This document shows, one piece after another, positions 13,684-26,700 of a stretch of 64,000 nucleotides of DNA. Numbering within the stretch: the first letter of the stretch is position 1; each line of letters begins with the position of its first letter. The notes under the pieces are model-generated. The model was given only the letters and a program-made list of their open reading frames with translations. It had not been told where the DNA came from and did not search any database. Source of the stretch: Ciona savignyi (taxonomy: Eukaryota; Chordata; Ascidiacea; Phlebobranchia; Cionidae); NCBI GenBank assembly GCA_000149265.1, contig CH001517.1:413376-477375 (forward strand), read 5' to 3'. A program made the position numbers and the translations under genes.

Positions 13684-14002
13684 CAGGGCCGGTTTTAGGC
13701 CGATTTGACCGATTAGATCAAATTGGGCCCCGCACCTTAAAGGGGCCCCGCGCTAGCGGGGGTCTTCCTGTATTACGAGGTTTAAAATACTTTTGAAACG
13801 TAAAATAAAAAGTGAAATGATATTCTTTCTCATAATATCAATTTGTTACATCTGAACTAAGTCAAATTTATATTTCTGTGTCTGCCTGTTACGTCATAAT
13901 AAATATGGTTGATATATAAACACCCATCAATTTTGCTATGAAGAGTAGGGGCCCCGCCATCACATTTCTAATTGGGCCCCGCGGTTCCTAGCACCGGCCC
14001 TG
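13684..14002. mobile_element. non-autonomous hAT-type MITE
   Basis: A 319-bp element with CAGGGCCGGTTTTAGGCC at the left end and ...GCACCGGCCCTG at the right end. It is flanked by a perfect 8-bp direct repeat GTGGTTGG (13676-13683 and 14003-14010). The equivalent place after HAO copy 2 (about 22795-22810) is an empty site. An 8-bp duplication with CAGGG-CCCTG ends is the hAT pattern. It has no coding capacity. Confidence 0.9.
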
Positions 14003-14769
14003 GTGGTTGGTTGCGATCCCATTGTTCTGTTGGCATTTATTGTAAGCGATTGGTCGTCACCGCAAATCGCCACATTTTCACTTTAAAGTACGAAGCGTCA
14101 AAGAAAAGTTACAAATCTACGTTTAAGTAAGTCAGATATACACCTTTAAATTTACACACGATTACAAGATTCTTTGCTACTTAACTAATAAAAAATGTGG
14201 AATTAGTGTGTCTTAATGAGGTCTGTTTTAAAAATGCGACCAAGCCATCTATATATTGCTGTGTGACTGTAAATGTAAAAAAAAAACAAACCTGTCAAGA
14301 AGTTTATAACGTATAGTTTATAAACGTCAGTAATATCATATTCAAACAACCATTACTTCCCAACAATGTTTACATAAACTTTACATCGTGAACACATAAT
14401 GATGCGTATTGCTCAAGTAATCTCACGTCAACTGACGTGATGCCTTCTTTTGTTTCCTGTTGTTATTAGACACAGCAAGTTAAACAGAATTGCATCGTTT
14501 AATTTACATTATTTGGAGTAAGAAACCCATTTCATATGTCCGTAGATGCGAGCAGGATTGTAGTTTAATAATTTCCTTAATTACGTTTGGAATATAAAAC
14601 ATTATGTATAGAAAATAAACAGTGAAAGATAGGCAAGTCTGCATTCAATAATATTTGTCAAAATAAAAATTAAACACAACTTAAACAATGAAAATAACCC
14701 GAGTCGAATGAATTAAATTTAATCTGATCGATCAAAATAATACAAATGTGCTGTCAACTGATTATAGTC

Positions 14770-14777
14770 TATATAAG
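14770..14777 (+). promoter_or_regulatory. TATA box of HAO copy 2
   Basis: TATATAAG in the block CTATATAAGACGGATGGAAT, 269 bp upstream of the copy 2 ATG. It is conserved at 23452-23459 before copy 3 and not found before copy 1. Assigning it to the HAO promoter is inference from this conservation. Confidence 0.5.
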
Positions 14778-15045
14778 ACGGATGGAATGCTTGGTTAACT
14801 ATAATTTTCGATGAGTGTACGGTAATATTTACTGAGACGTCAGCAGGTTTAGCGACAGGGTCTATGTGTGTCATCTGTAGAGTAATCATTGGGACAAATA
14901 AGACAAGAAATAAACTGTTTTCCGTTAAAATCGATGAACGCTCTTGTTGGGATAACTTATTTAGAAAATTATAAAACTATATGATATATGAATGTGCATA
15001 ATATCTAGTTTGGATAGTTCCATATTTCCTGGCTAAAACAACGAT

Positions 15046-18000
15046 ATGAAGTCATATTGTGAGGATATGGAACAACAAGCGATGGAGTTGCTTAGCAAAG
15101 ATGTTTACTGCTATGGCGCACAAGGAGCGATGCATGAGATTTCGTTACGAGATTCCACAGCTGCCTTTCAAAGGTGAGTATGGAAAAAATCCACATTTCT
15201 AGTGTCGTTAGAATATCGTTAATGACGTAGTTGTTTATTGGTGGAGTTGTACGTCCGATTGGCTGCTTCGCAGAGCATGTAAACCAGCCACTGGCTGGTC
15301 AGTAGTGTTGTTGATGGGGAAAACATTTGCGCTTACGATTTGTAGTCTTTCGCCAGCACTCTGTTTTAAAGGCCTTACTATGGGTAATTTACCTGTGCTT
15401 GTTGCATCTCACAAAAAAGTATGGAAAAGTACGGGAACATTAAACTAATCAATACAAAATACTGCCCTTGGGATAGAATATTCATTTATACATATGAAAA
15501 GGAAAACACAGGGTGCGGTATCACACGGGCGTCAGATCAGTACCCGCCCAACGTCAGGTTATCGGAGCTTTCACAGTGCGTTGTGTATGATTTATATGTT
15601 CCCATCATTCCACCGGGTTCAGGCAACCGACTAGATGGCGGCCACTTTCGAATCTGCAAAAAAGGCAACGCACTAACCAACTAAGCTATTTATGCTTACG
15701 AATAAAATTAAAAACCAAGATAAAACGCAATTTTGGAAAACTAATCAGAAGGACAAAAGAGGAAATTTCTGTAACTAAACTCAACGTTTATATATTGACT
15801 AGAGAGTGTCAACGACGTCTTAACCACCACTATTTATAAAACAAATTTACATGCTATATGTTACTGCAAGATTGGCCATAACTTCCCTTGTTATATTATA
15901 TACAATGTCTATATAATTTGTTTCTGCAACCAGAAACGGATGGATTCCTAAGGTTATAAATCAAACGTTTTACTCATGTTCATTGCACAATTTCTGTCAT
16001 CTCTATCTTGTAGTCCAGGAAGTTTCAACCCGAGTATGGTTGTGTTTTTGCAAATCATGGGTCCCTACTTTAACAATATAAAATATGTTCACCTAATTTC
16101 GATGGGTAAACCGCGGTACTGGAATGCTTATTGTTTATTGTTTAGATACAAGTTGATACCAAGGAAAGACAAAGACCAACATGCTGAGAATATTGATTTA
16201 AAAATTCGTTTTAACTTTGCTTTATCGGATAAACCCACCGAGTTGGATCTTCCATTTGCAATCGCCCCGCTTGGTCTTCAAAAGATGTATCATCCACTTG
16301 GGAGTTATCCGGTTATGAAAGGTGGGTGGTTTTTGTATTCGTGTTCTGTCTTTAAATAACTTTTTTTTCGTCAAACACTTAACAAGTATGTGATGAAAGC
16401 CTGACATATACGAGAAAGGTTAAGAGTTCTGAATGAAACTATGTCATTTGTTAGACAGAATGGTTTAGAAATGCCAAAAACCAATATTTTGGGTGTTAAA
16501 GTCCGGGAAATTACCCTGGGGTGGTAAAACGAAAATATTATTTCCAAAAAAAATTATTTTTAAAACATCAGCTTCTTTTGCGCATATACCTTGATCGGCT
16601 GCTCCAAATATAATCAGATTTGGTAAAATGTTAGTCCGTTAGCCACTGCTGTAGCTATAAGAAGAAAGAAAGAAGAAATTAAAATGACGTAGGGAAATAC
16701 CCTAAAAGTTAAAATTAGTTCCCGAATCATGATTATGACATGGATTTTATGTCGCCCTAAAAAAAAATTGTATTAAAAATTTAAAAATTGTTTAATACCA
16801 TAATCTAGATATGTAGAAACAAAAATGCAGGAGTTGTTTAATTCGAACAAAACTTTAAGAAATGTTAAACATGTGATCAATTAAAACCACGAATTAGAAA
16901 GCATCCATTACTAGGAAATTTAAACCAAGAAGTAAAAAGAACGTTCGAAAATTGCGGAGTATGTAACAAGTTTTTCGAATTGTGGTGAACACTCGAAAGC
17001 AATATCGCTTATTTATTGTTTTAACCAGATTTTAAGTTTAATCTGATTTGTTAATTCCTTGTCTGATTTGTTGACTCATTGTTGAAGATGTTAGTACGAT
17101 ATGGCATGCCTGTCACAATCATAATTCAGGAACATATCTTCGTTTTTAAAGGAATTACTCTAATAAATGTTTTCTTTTTTTATTTGGAACAGAGTGTTTA
17201 AAAAAAATTCTTTTGTCGAAAAATAGGTTTACATTAAAATTAAAGCTTTTTCGCGAGTTTCTTTATTAATATTTAGTATGGTTGGAAAGATAATTTATCC
17301 CTCTTTTAAACAAACCGCACACCTAGAATCTACCTCCAATAAAGAATATATTATATAAACTTTTTTTTATGTAAAGAAAATTCTGCTCGACTTTAAAAAT
17401 TTTGAAGTGCACTGACAAACGAAATACTCACTAATTATTGGTATGCTCAAATGATATGAAAATTGGAATGTAGATTGTCTAATAGTTTTTGTACTCAGGA
17501 AAATTTGAACTATATTTGTATCTTCAGTAGTTTTTTTACTATTCCTAATTGAAATTTTCCTTTATTCTGACTATATTATGAAAAATTGAACCAAAACGCA
17601 TTGAAGTTTTTAGTTTTGTAGAACTAAAATAGTAAAAAGTATAAATAAGAACAGTGAAGGAAGTGTAAAAAGGGCATACAAAAGCAAACAAACACAAATA
17701 CTATATCCAATATTCTTCAAAGCAGGGCACACCGAACTAGCTAGTCTCGCCGCCTTTTTCTTTATCGTGCGCTCAGCAGGCCCAGCTTGATTCATGCTTT
17801 GGTGAACACGAAGCATAAACGCCTGCTGCAAAAACGTCACCAACGCTCTCCTTTTTTTCTCAACGGCACGAAATTCACAGAGAATGTAAAGAAAGACTTG
17901 CTTGACAAAAAGAGCTTCTCCGCAAGTTAACGCGACTCCTATTGGCTGAGTTAGTCACTTGTAAATTCGTGTAAAATCGATAGAAATAAGAGGCGAAGCC

Positions 18001-21000
18001 TTGAAAAAGAAAGGCTATCACTCCTCACATATTTAATATTTCTCCACGAAAATTACAGAGAATAAAATATAGGGTTTCCTTGATCGAATGAGCCATAGCT
18101 AAGGGTCTACCATTACGCATTGCGGAGAAATCGTTTTTTAGATTTGCATCCATTTATGTACAGGCGGGATACCATGTTATCCCACCAACTCGCCATATAT
18201 GAATAAAATACTTGATTTGTTACCTCAAAAAATTTATTCGTTTTAATCACTAATTTAAAATAAATTGAGTTTGTAAGGATTCTCTGAAATACCCAACTTG
18301 TTATTGTAATTTAAATTATCTAATAAACTCATGTATAAAACAAACACATTTTACAGCTGCACAACGACTTGGCATCTGTGCAGGTATGAGCGTATTTACA
18401 ACTGAACCGGTGGAAATTACTGCCGCCGATTTCCCGAAGCTAGAAAAATGGCAACAAATTAACTTTTTTAAACCAAGGTAAAATAATTGTTTTCTTTACA
18501 TTACAATCATTTTAAACCAAAGTCAAAGATTTTACTATAGAAATAGTTTATGGCAGCCAAACGATAATGTTTGCGCAAATCAGTAAATTATTGGGTTTTA
18601 AAACTAGAGAGTGTCAACCACGTGTGTAACCACCCCTATTTGTAAAACACATTTTGTATGCTATATATTCATGCTACAGGGTCCTTAACCACAACTTGTA
18701 TTTTATAAACCGAGAATGTAGTTTGTTTCTGCAAGCATAAACGCATGGGTCCCTGAGGTTACAATCCGATCTAGTTATCCATGTCAATTACACAATATGT
18801 ATATGTAATTGTCAGATATGTGCACGTCAGTCCATGTTATCGAACATTCCAACTCGTTTTAACCAGACAGCCAAGTTTTGTTTCTGCAAGCATAAACGCA
18901 TGGGTCCCAAAGTTATTAAACCAAACTTCTTTTCCACGTGTGTAAATGAATGGGCTAATCGTGTTATTTCACCACAAATGTTTTAAATTAAAGCCTTTTG
19001 TCAAGCGCTTCATTGAAATGAAGCTAAATTCCGGAAACAGCCCGATTAAGTTTTTTTTTTATGAATTCGGAGAATCTCCTTCGGTTTAGCAGATAAATTT
19101 ATATTTCTTACATATCTGGGTAATGTTATCTAAGAAAGTTTTTATGCGATTGGACAAGTTCTTGTTGAATATGTGGGCGATGTGGCATGCCTGTTACAAT
19201 CATGATTTAGGATCAAATCATAATTTTATTTTTAATTACTTCTAAGAGGTAAAGCAGTGACCAATGCACTATCATTTCACCAAATCTGATTGAAATCGGA
19301 GTAGCGTTTCAAGCGTCATGCCAAATAAAGCTACATTTTTGGAAAAAAATACCGTTTTGGTTTTTAACGTCCCAGGGGACTTTCCCTGGATTTATCACAC
19401 CAACTTGGATTTCTGAATATCTATACCATGTTGTCTAACAAATGACAAAGTTTCATTACGATTTCGTTATTATTTCTGGTAGATGTCGGGGCGATATGGC
19501 ATGCCTGTCACAATCATGATTTGAGAACAAAATTTTATTTTTTAGGGTATTTACCTAGGTAAGTTTTTATTTTTTCTAATTGTTATATCAGTGAGTAATG
19601 CACTTACATTTCACCAAATCTGAATAAAATTAGAGCAGCCGTTGAAGTGCTATGCCCCTAAAGGCTAAATTATTAGAAAAAAAAACGTTTTGGATTTTAA
19701 CGTCTCAGGGGAATTCCCCTGGATTCATTACCCACAATTTTGGTTTCTGCATATCTAAACCATGTTCTCTTACAAATTTCCAATTTTTATTGCGATGTTA
19801 TTAATCCTTTCGGTAGATGTCGGGGCGACATGGCATGCTTGTCACAATCATGATTTGAGAACATATTCTATTTTTTGGCTATTTTCCTAGGTAATTTTAA
19901 TATTTCCTCTAAGTGTTAAATCAGTGACTAATGTACTTACATTTCACAAAATCTGATTCAAATTGTAACAACCGTTCAAGCGCTATGCCCAAAAACGTCT
20001 AATTTTTAGAAAGAAATAGGGTTTTGGTTTTTAACGTCCCAGGCAATTTCACTGGATTTATCACCCAAAATTTTGGTTTCTGCATATCTAAACCATGTTG
20101 TCTAAAAATGTCCAATTTTTATTGCGATTCCATTACTCCTTTTGGTAGATGTTGGGGCGACATGGCATGCCTGTCACAATCATGATTTCAGTACAAAATC
20201 TAATTTATTAGGGTATTTCCCTAAGTAAATTTTTTATTTCTTTCAAGTGTTAAATCAGTGAGTAATACACTTACTTTTCACTAAATATGATTCAAATTGG
20301 AGCATTCGTTCAAGTGCAATGCCACAAAAAGCTAAATTTTTCATAAAAAATTCCGTTTTGGTTTTTAACCTCCCAGGGGAATTCCCCTTGATTTATTACC
20401 CAAAATTATGGTTTCTGCATATCTAGACCATGTTGTCTAACGAATGGCTAAGTTTTATTACGATTCCATTATTCCTTCTGGTAGATGTCGGGGCGACATG
20501 CCACGCCAGTCAAACCTTTGACAAAGAAAAAAAAAACGAAAAAAAAACGGACAAAAACAATATGTGTCGAAGATAAAACTTGAATATCCTATTTATTTAT
20601 TATCGTCATCTTAATGGGTTTTGATGTGTCTTTTTTAACAGATGCGTGACAGAGGAATTAATCCGGAGGGCTGAATCGGTTGGTTGCAAAGCAATTATAC
20701 TCGTTTGTGATATGCCAGTTGTTGGAACACGTTACAGACAGTCTTTGTCCCAGTTGAATAGAAATGTTGCGTGTGAAAACTTTAACATAAAACACTTACA
20801 GGTTGGAATTTCTGAATTATTTGTGACTAAGTAATGTTATACTTACTATATATGATATGCATGTCTTGCACAGATGTTCGAAAAGTACGGCACAGATACC
20901 TCAAAGTTAATTTTTGGGTTACCTGCCCCAATTAAAATTTTTATGGATGACAGTTTCGCTTGGGATGATTTACATTGGATGAGGTAATTGATTTATTCTG

Positions 21001-22582
21001 TTTTTTTTTGTATTTTTTTATTATAAAAATAGTTATTGTTAAACTTATATTTTAAACTCTTTGTTTTTATGTCTTTAGTGGGGGTGCTAGGTAAACCAAC
21101 GTCCGGACGAGGTGTCTTGACTAAAAAATATTTGTAAAGAAAATTTATTTTGTGATGGACGTTTTTGGGATATTTTGGAAAAAAGAAAATTCAAGAAATG
21201 TTTAATCGGATTAAACCGATTAGCAATTATATTTAATATGTATTCGGTAGCATTGACCAAGTTAAGTTGAATAACAACAGAAAAATAGGATTACAACTAT
21301 TAAACTTATATTTTTCTGTTTAACATGTTTAGTTCTTGACCATATATTAACCAGTATAATTTTACTACTTCTAAATAACATCATCATACCTTCCATAAAG
21401 ATCAATTACAAAACTGCCGATCGTATTGAAAGGCGTCGTAAGAGGAGATGATGCAGCAAAAGCTATTGAAGCCGGGGTCGATGGAATTATTGTGTCTAGT
21501 CATGGAGGTCGACAACTGGATGGCGTACCTGCGCCCGTAATTATTGGTCTTTTTGAACAAATTATGTTTCTATATGGTCGTGTAGCCAAATGATTTACGC
21601 GACCGATACAAATACCTAGCTGACCAGCCCATCGTGGTTATAACACGTTGTTTTTTAAGTTCAAAACACTTATAGGTGGGTTTGAACCTACGTTTTGGTA
21701 ATTAGCTCTACATAATTTCCCCCTAATTTTAAAAACACGTTTATAGATTTAGCTGTTCAGCCATTTTTTCAGATAAACTTAGCATTTACTTAATTAGGTT
21801 TGCGTGAAATTTCCGTAATCTCAAACAAATATTAAGTAAGAAACTCGTCTTTCGACAGACTGTTAACTAAGCTTTTGCTTGGTGTCGTAGAAACGGTCGT
21901 TTTAGTTTTCAGTTAACCCATCACTCAATAATAAGTAATACACTACCCAAAATCACAATTTGTGCATTCGATTTTTTCTTACATTTAGCATTGATGACCA
22001 ACTAAAAAAAGAATTCGTACACCCAAATAAATTTTGAATGAGATATTACTTTACCATCACCCCCACCACTAACCAAATGCTCCTTCACTGAAGTTAGATG
22101 CGCTGGTGGAGATAGTCGATGTAGTGAGAGGAAGAATCCCTGTTTTCATGGACGGAGGAGTCCGATGTGGGGAAGATGTCATCAAAGCAATTGCTCTTGG
22201 AGCTCGACTTGTATTTCTTGGTCGAGCTTGGCTATGGCCACTTGCAGTACAGGTTATTGCAAGTTGTATAATGAAAGTCCTTAAATTAATTTGCGGCTTA
22301 ATTGTGTTAAAAGTGCTTGTGGAGGTTGTTGGTATAGAACCTCTTTGTAAGGGTACATTAAGCTAAGGTGTGGTTCCAGTGATAATATAACAACTTATCA
22401 TTACCTCCGATATTCATTGCTTGATTATATAGCATTGAAATATAACTTAGTTTATTTAGGGTGAAGACGGCGTCAATAAAGTGATGGATTTGTTACACGA
22501 CGAAATACTGGCCACCATGAAGAAGTACGGATACCCTAATATACACAGCATATCTCGTAATGACATATGTCGGTGCCTTTAA
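15046..22582 (+). CDS. HAO1: 2-hydroxyacid oxidase (HAO/glycolate oxidase family), copy 2
   Basis: FMN-dependent 2-hydroxyacid oxidase of 370 aa, the usual family length. Exons: 15046-15173, 16146-16321, 18357-18477, 20642-20801, 20874-20983, 21401-21536, 22094-22252, 22460-22582 (1113 nt, phases agree, GT-AG throughout). The start is supported by alignment to the family N-terminus ([19 protein letters not shown]). Visible residues: first active-site Tyr at about 23, Lys242 in LPIVLKG, catalytic His266 and Arg269 in [13 protein letters not shown]-phosphate motif DGGVR at 297-301. Odd points: the second active-site Tyr (QLYIY in vertebrates) is Asn137 here, the family TVDTP block reads LVCDMP, and the C-terminus is CRCL rather than a peroxisomal SKI/SKL signal. 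Substrate may therefore differ and the enzyme may be cytosolic (inference). The closest paralogue is the broken copy 1. HAO1 versus HAO2 cannot be decided from this sequence. Confidence 0.85.
15483..15685 (-). repeat. SINE in intron 1 of HAO copy 2
   Basis: Same minus-strand SINE and same insertion point as in copy 1 (7286-7490), inherited through the duplication. Confidence 0.7.
17045..18200. other. extra ~1.1 kb in intron 2 of HAO copy 2
   Basis: Between matching flanks (TTAACCAGATTTTAAG before, ATGAATAAAATACTTGATTT after), copy 2 holds about 1150 bp where copy 1 has about 130 bp of different sequence. It begins with a satellite core fragment (ATATGGCATGCCTGTCAC, 17099-17116). It contains a comparatively GC-rich patch (17700-18000) with a 77-codon minus-strand open frame at 17610-17843. 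I could not find clean terminal repeats or a target duplication. Confidence 0.5.
19165..20500 (+). repeat. ~333-bp tandem repeat array in intron 3 of HAO copy 2
   Basis: Sister array of 10042-11345. Unit starts lie at about 19165, 19482, 19816 and 20148, with a partial unit at 20484. Unit 4 keeps the segment that was lost in copy 1. Same GGCATGCC core and CAGGGGAATTCCCCTG palindrome. Confidence 0.85.
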
Positions 22583-23451
22583 CATAGTGGGTATTTACAC
22601 CAAGAACTTGTTGATGTCGTTAATCATTGCAATAATCATGATAGAAAATACAATATTTTCTACATTACCGCATATGTCACAATTGTAGAAAGATTTTACC
22701 ACTTTGACACTTCCCAATGATTCTTTTGCATTTCAGATATCTTTTCATATTGTATAGATGCGCGATAGTATAATCCTAAGTAATAATTTATGCGCTAGTA
22801 GTTGGTTGAAATCACATTGTTTTTTGGTCTTTATTGTAAGCGTCTGGTCGTCACCGCAAATCGCCACATAAAAACATGTCATGAAATTCATAACGGATAG
22901 TTTATAAGCGTCCCTAATATCGTATTTAAACAACCATTGCTTCCCAACAATGTTGTTTTCAAAAAGTGTTTATTGGATCTTCACATATATAATTGTCTTT
23001 CGCAGCGTGACTACTTATTACAGTGTAAGTATATTGTTTACATAATAAACTTTACATCGTGAACACATACTGAAGTGTATTGCTTAAGCGCAGTTATTTC
23101 ATGGAACTAACGTGATGCCTTGTTTTGTTTTCTGTTGTTATTAGACAACAGCAAGTTAATCAGCATTGCATCGTTTAATTTACATTAATTAGCACAAAAT
23201 GGGCAGAAAACGCATTGCACATATCTCCGTAGATGCATGCGAGCTTGTAGTTTATTTACTCACTTACGTTTTAAATATAAAATATTATGTATAGAAAAGA
23301 AATAGTAAAATATAGGCAAGTCCTCCTTTAAATTAAACTTATCAATATAAAACTAAAACAATTAGAACAATGGCAATAACTAGAGTTAAATGATTTAGAT
23401 TTAATCTGTTTGATCAAAATAATACAAATGTGCTGTCAACTAATTATAGTC

Positions 23452-23459
23452 TATATAAG
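23452..23459 (+). promoter_or_regulatory. TATA box of HAO copy 3
   Basis: TATATAAG in CTATATAAGACAGATGGAAT, 272 bp upstream of the copy 3 ATG. Sequence and spacing are conserved with copy 2. Confidence 0.5.
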
Positions 23460-23730
23460 ACAGATGGAATATTTGGTTAACTATATAATGTGCGATGACT
23501 ACACGGTAAATACTGTGTGCTAAAACGTAAGGTTTAGTAACAGGGTCTGTGTGTGTCGTCTATAGCGAAATTATTCGGATAAATACAATAAAAAATAAAC
23601 TGTTTTCCCTTAAAATCGATGAACGCTCTTGTTGGGATAATTTATTTACGAAATTATAAAACTACATGATATAGGAATATGCATAATATCTTGTTTAGAT
23701 AGTTCTATATTTTCTGGCCAATACAACGAT

Positions 23731-26700
23731 ATGAAGTCATATTGTGAGGATATGGAACAACAAGCGATAGAGTTGCTTAGCAAAGATGTTTACTATAATG
23801 GCGCAGAAGGAGCGATGCACGAGACTTCGTTACGAGACTCCACCGCGGCTTTTCAAAGGCGAGTATGGGAAAATTCAAATTGTAACAATTTAAAGGCGCA
23901 AATGTTTAGTAATATTTGACCAAATAAAAGGCAGTAAAACATTACTAAACTCTAAAACGAGGATTCATCCCTAGATTTGAGTTGTAATTTTCTAAATAGA
24001 GTAGCAATGTGAAATTAACTTTCTTTCTAATCCGGAGATATCGACGATAACGGCAAAAAATACTACAAAGTGGCTTTTTTTAATTTGAGAATTTCCCTTT
24101 TAACTTACTTTTAAAATAAATTAAAAGTCGAGGCAAACTATGTGAATATCAGTTGAGATTCCTAAAAGTTCAACTCCTGGATAACCCGTCCTATCCAATA
24201 GCCTGGCGACCGGACATGCCTGTCACCAGCTGGTAAAATCAATATGAATCCGAAGAAAAACACATAATAATTGTTCCTGTTGAAACTAGTAATAGATTTA
24301 AAATAGTGTGAATTATATATTATTTTTAGATGTGCAGCATTTATAACAACGCTTGCATTTTCTTCATTTTTTGCGCAGGTGTTTTTCAAGGAAGTTTTTT
24401 TAGGAGTGTGTAATGGTTATTTAGGCTTTGGGTATTTTAAAAAAGTTGTAAAATTTAGAAATATAAGCTATATTGGTCAGTGCTTTTATCTAAATTTTGG
24501 TAATGAGCCAAGCGAAATGCCGCTAAGTAATTCTGACATGTCACGTTTCATAATAAAACAAAAAATGGTAATCGGTATCGCTTTTAACTAGAATTAAAAT
24601 TGGTTTGATAACCCAGTGACCCCCCAGTTAATGTTTGAAAAAACTTTTAAAACCCGGTTTCAAACTTTTATAAATTCGAGATAAAATGGTCTTAACTATC
24701 ATACAAAGAAGATATACTGAAATACATGACATGTATGAAAACCACATAATCGGTGTATATAAAATATATAATTCTGGTTAGAAAACCTGATTAAAACAGT
24801 GGAAATTAAACACGTGGTTAACACTTTCTAGTTTGTAGCTTATCTGAAACCAGACGCTACGCTAGGTTTTGTGCTGCAGGAAAGTTTTGTACTTAGCCGA
24901 ATTTCGCTGGTTCATGAAAATAAAATACAGCATTTGGTCATAGTATTCCCGGAATAAAACATAGTACTAGAATCCTTATTGTTTGTTGTTTAGATACAAG
25001 TTAAAAGCGAGGAAAAACAGAGACAAACTTGCTGAGAATATTGATTTGAAAATTCATTTTAACTTTGCTTCATCGGATAAACCCACCGAGTTGGATCTTC
25101 CATTTGGAATCGCTCCGATTGGGTTTCAAAAGCTTTATCATCAATTGGGGAGTTACCTAGTTATGAAAGGTGTGTATTTGCTAGGGTTTTTACGGTGATA
25201 TACACAAAATAGCATTAACTTCGAACGAAATTTCATTGGGCATAAAAGGGACAAACTATTTGCATATATGTTTGGATAATTTTAATTTATATATTTCTAA
25301 ATATACTACTACAAATTTATAAGGAATTTATCTGTAGGGATTTGCTCATTATTCTTTATTGTATATACAACACATACATAATAGCTAACATATCTAAAGT
25401 TCAAAGCGATCTTAATGTTATAACTGGGTGTTAAAGCAGACTGGTTACTGGTTTGAGAGGGATTGGGTTATCGGCGATTTTCACACTGTTAAAGATGGGA
25501 TACCGAATAGTTTTTAGTGCATTGAAATTTTGTATAGATATATTTTGACTAATCTATATCAAATCATCTTAAATAACAAAAGTTACAACTCGGTTGGTAA
25601 AGTTTAACTTCTTATATCATTTAACACATGGAAGTAAAGTGATAAGCAATATTTCGTTGCGAAACCCAATCCACCACAATATTAGATTTGATCAATTAAA
25701 CAAAACAAAAATTGTGTTTAAGATTCGAATCAGAAACTACATGACTTTTTTTTTGACAAATAAACGAATTAGTTTATGCCGACACCAACGACATGATAAA
25801 TTCGATTAAACTGCTTGTTACAGTTGCTCAACGACTTGGCATCTGTGCATGCATGAGCATTGTCGCAACTGAACCGGTGGAGGTTACTGCAAACGGTTTC
25901 CCGAAGTTAGAGAAATGGCAACAAATTAACGTTTTTAAACCAAGGTTACGTATTTGCTTCTTTTATTTTAACAATATGTTATTCGGTAAGAGCCCCGACA
26001 AGTGCTCGTGTGTTAAAGTCCAATGACATGTCCCCATTTACGGAGATAAAACAGTATGCTATAATATACAATATCGTTGAATCATTTAGCTGTGATGTGT
26101 CTTTTAACAGGTGCGTGACAGAAGAATTAATCCGGAGGGCTGAATCGGTTGGTTGCAAAGCATTTATACTCGGTTGCGATATGCCAGTTGTTGGAACACG
26201 TTACAGACTGCCCGTGTCACAGTTGAATGGAAATATTGAGTGCGGAAACTTCAACATAAATCACTTAAAGGTTTTGACGCCTGCAAAATTTAGTACTTGT
26301 TTAAGCTGTTTCTTACTTATACATGACTCGCACAGATGTTTGAAAAGTACGGCACAGATACTCCAAAGTTACGTTTTGGGTTACCTGCACCGCTTGGAAT
26401 TTTTCTGGATGACAGTTTCGCTTGGAATGATTTGCATTGGGTGAGGTAATTGGTTTATTCAGTTTTTATATTTCGTGCTTTTATCATATCAATATTTATT
26501 GTTTAACTTGTATTTATATCTTTACGTCCTAGTGTGTCATGGAAAAACGCATATAGAGAAATCCTGATATTCGTTTGTGGTCACATTTTTTGGGGGGTTA
26601 TTTTGTAAAAAAAAGTGGGTACAAGAAATATCCAATCGGTATAAGCCGATTAATAATAATATGTAACATCGTCATACATTGGCCAAGTTGATGTAAATCA

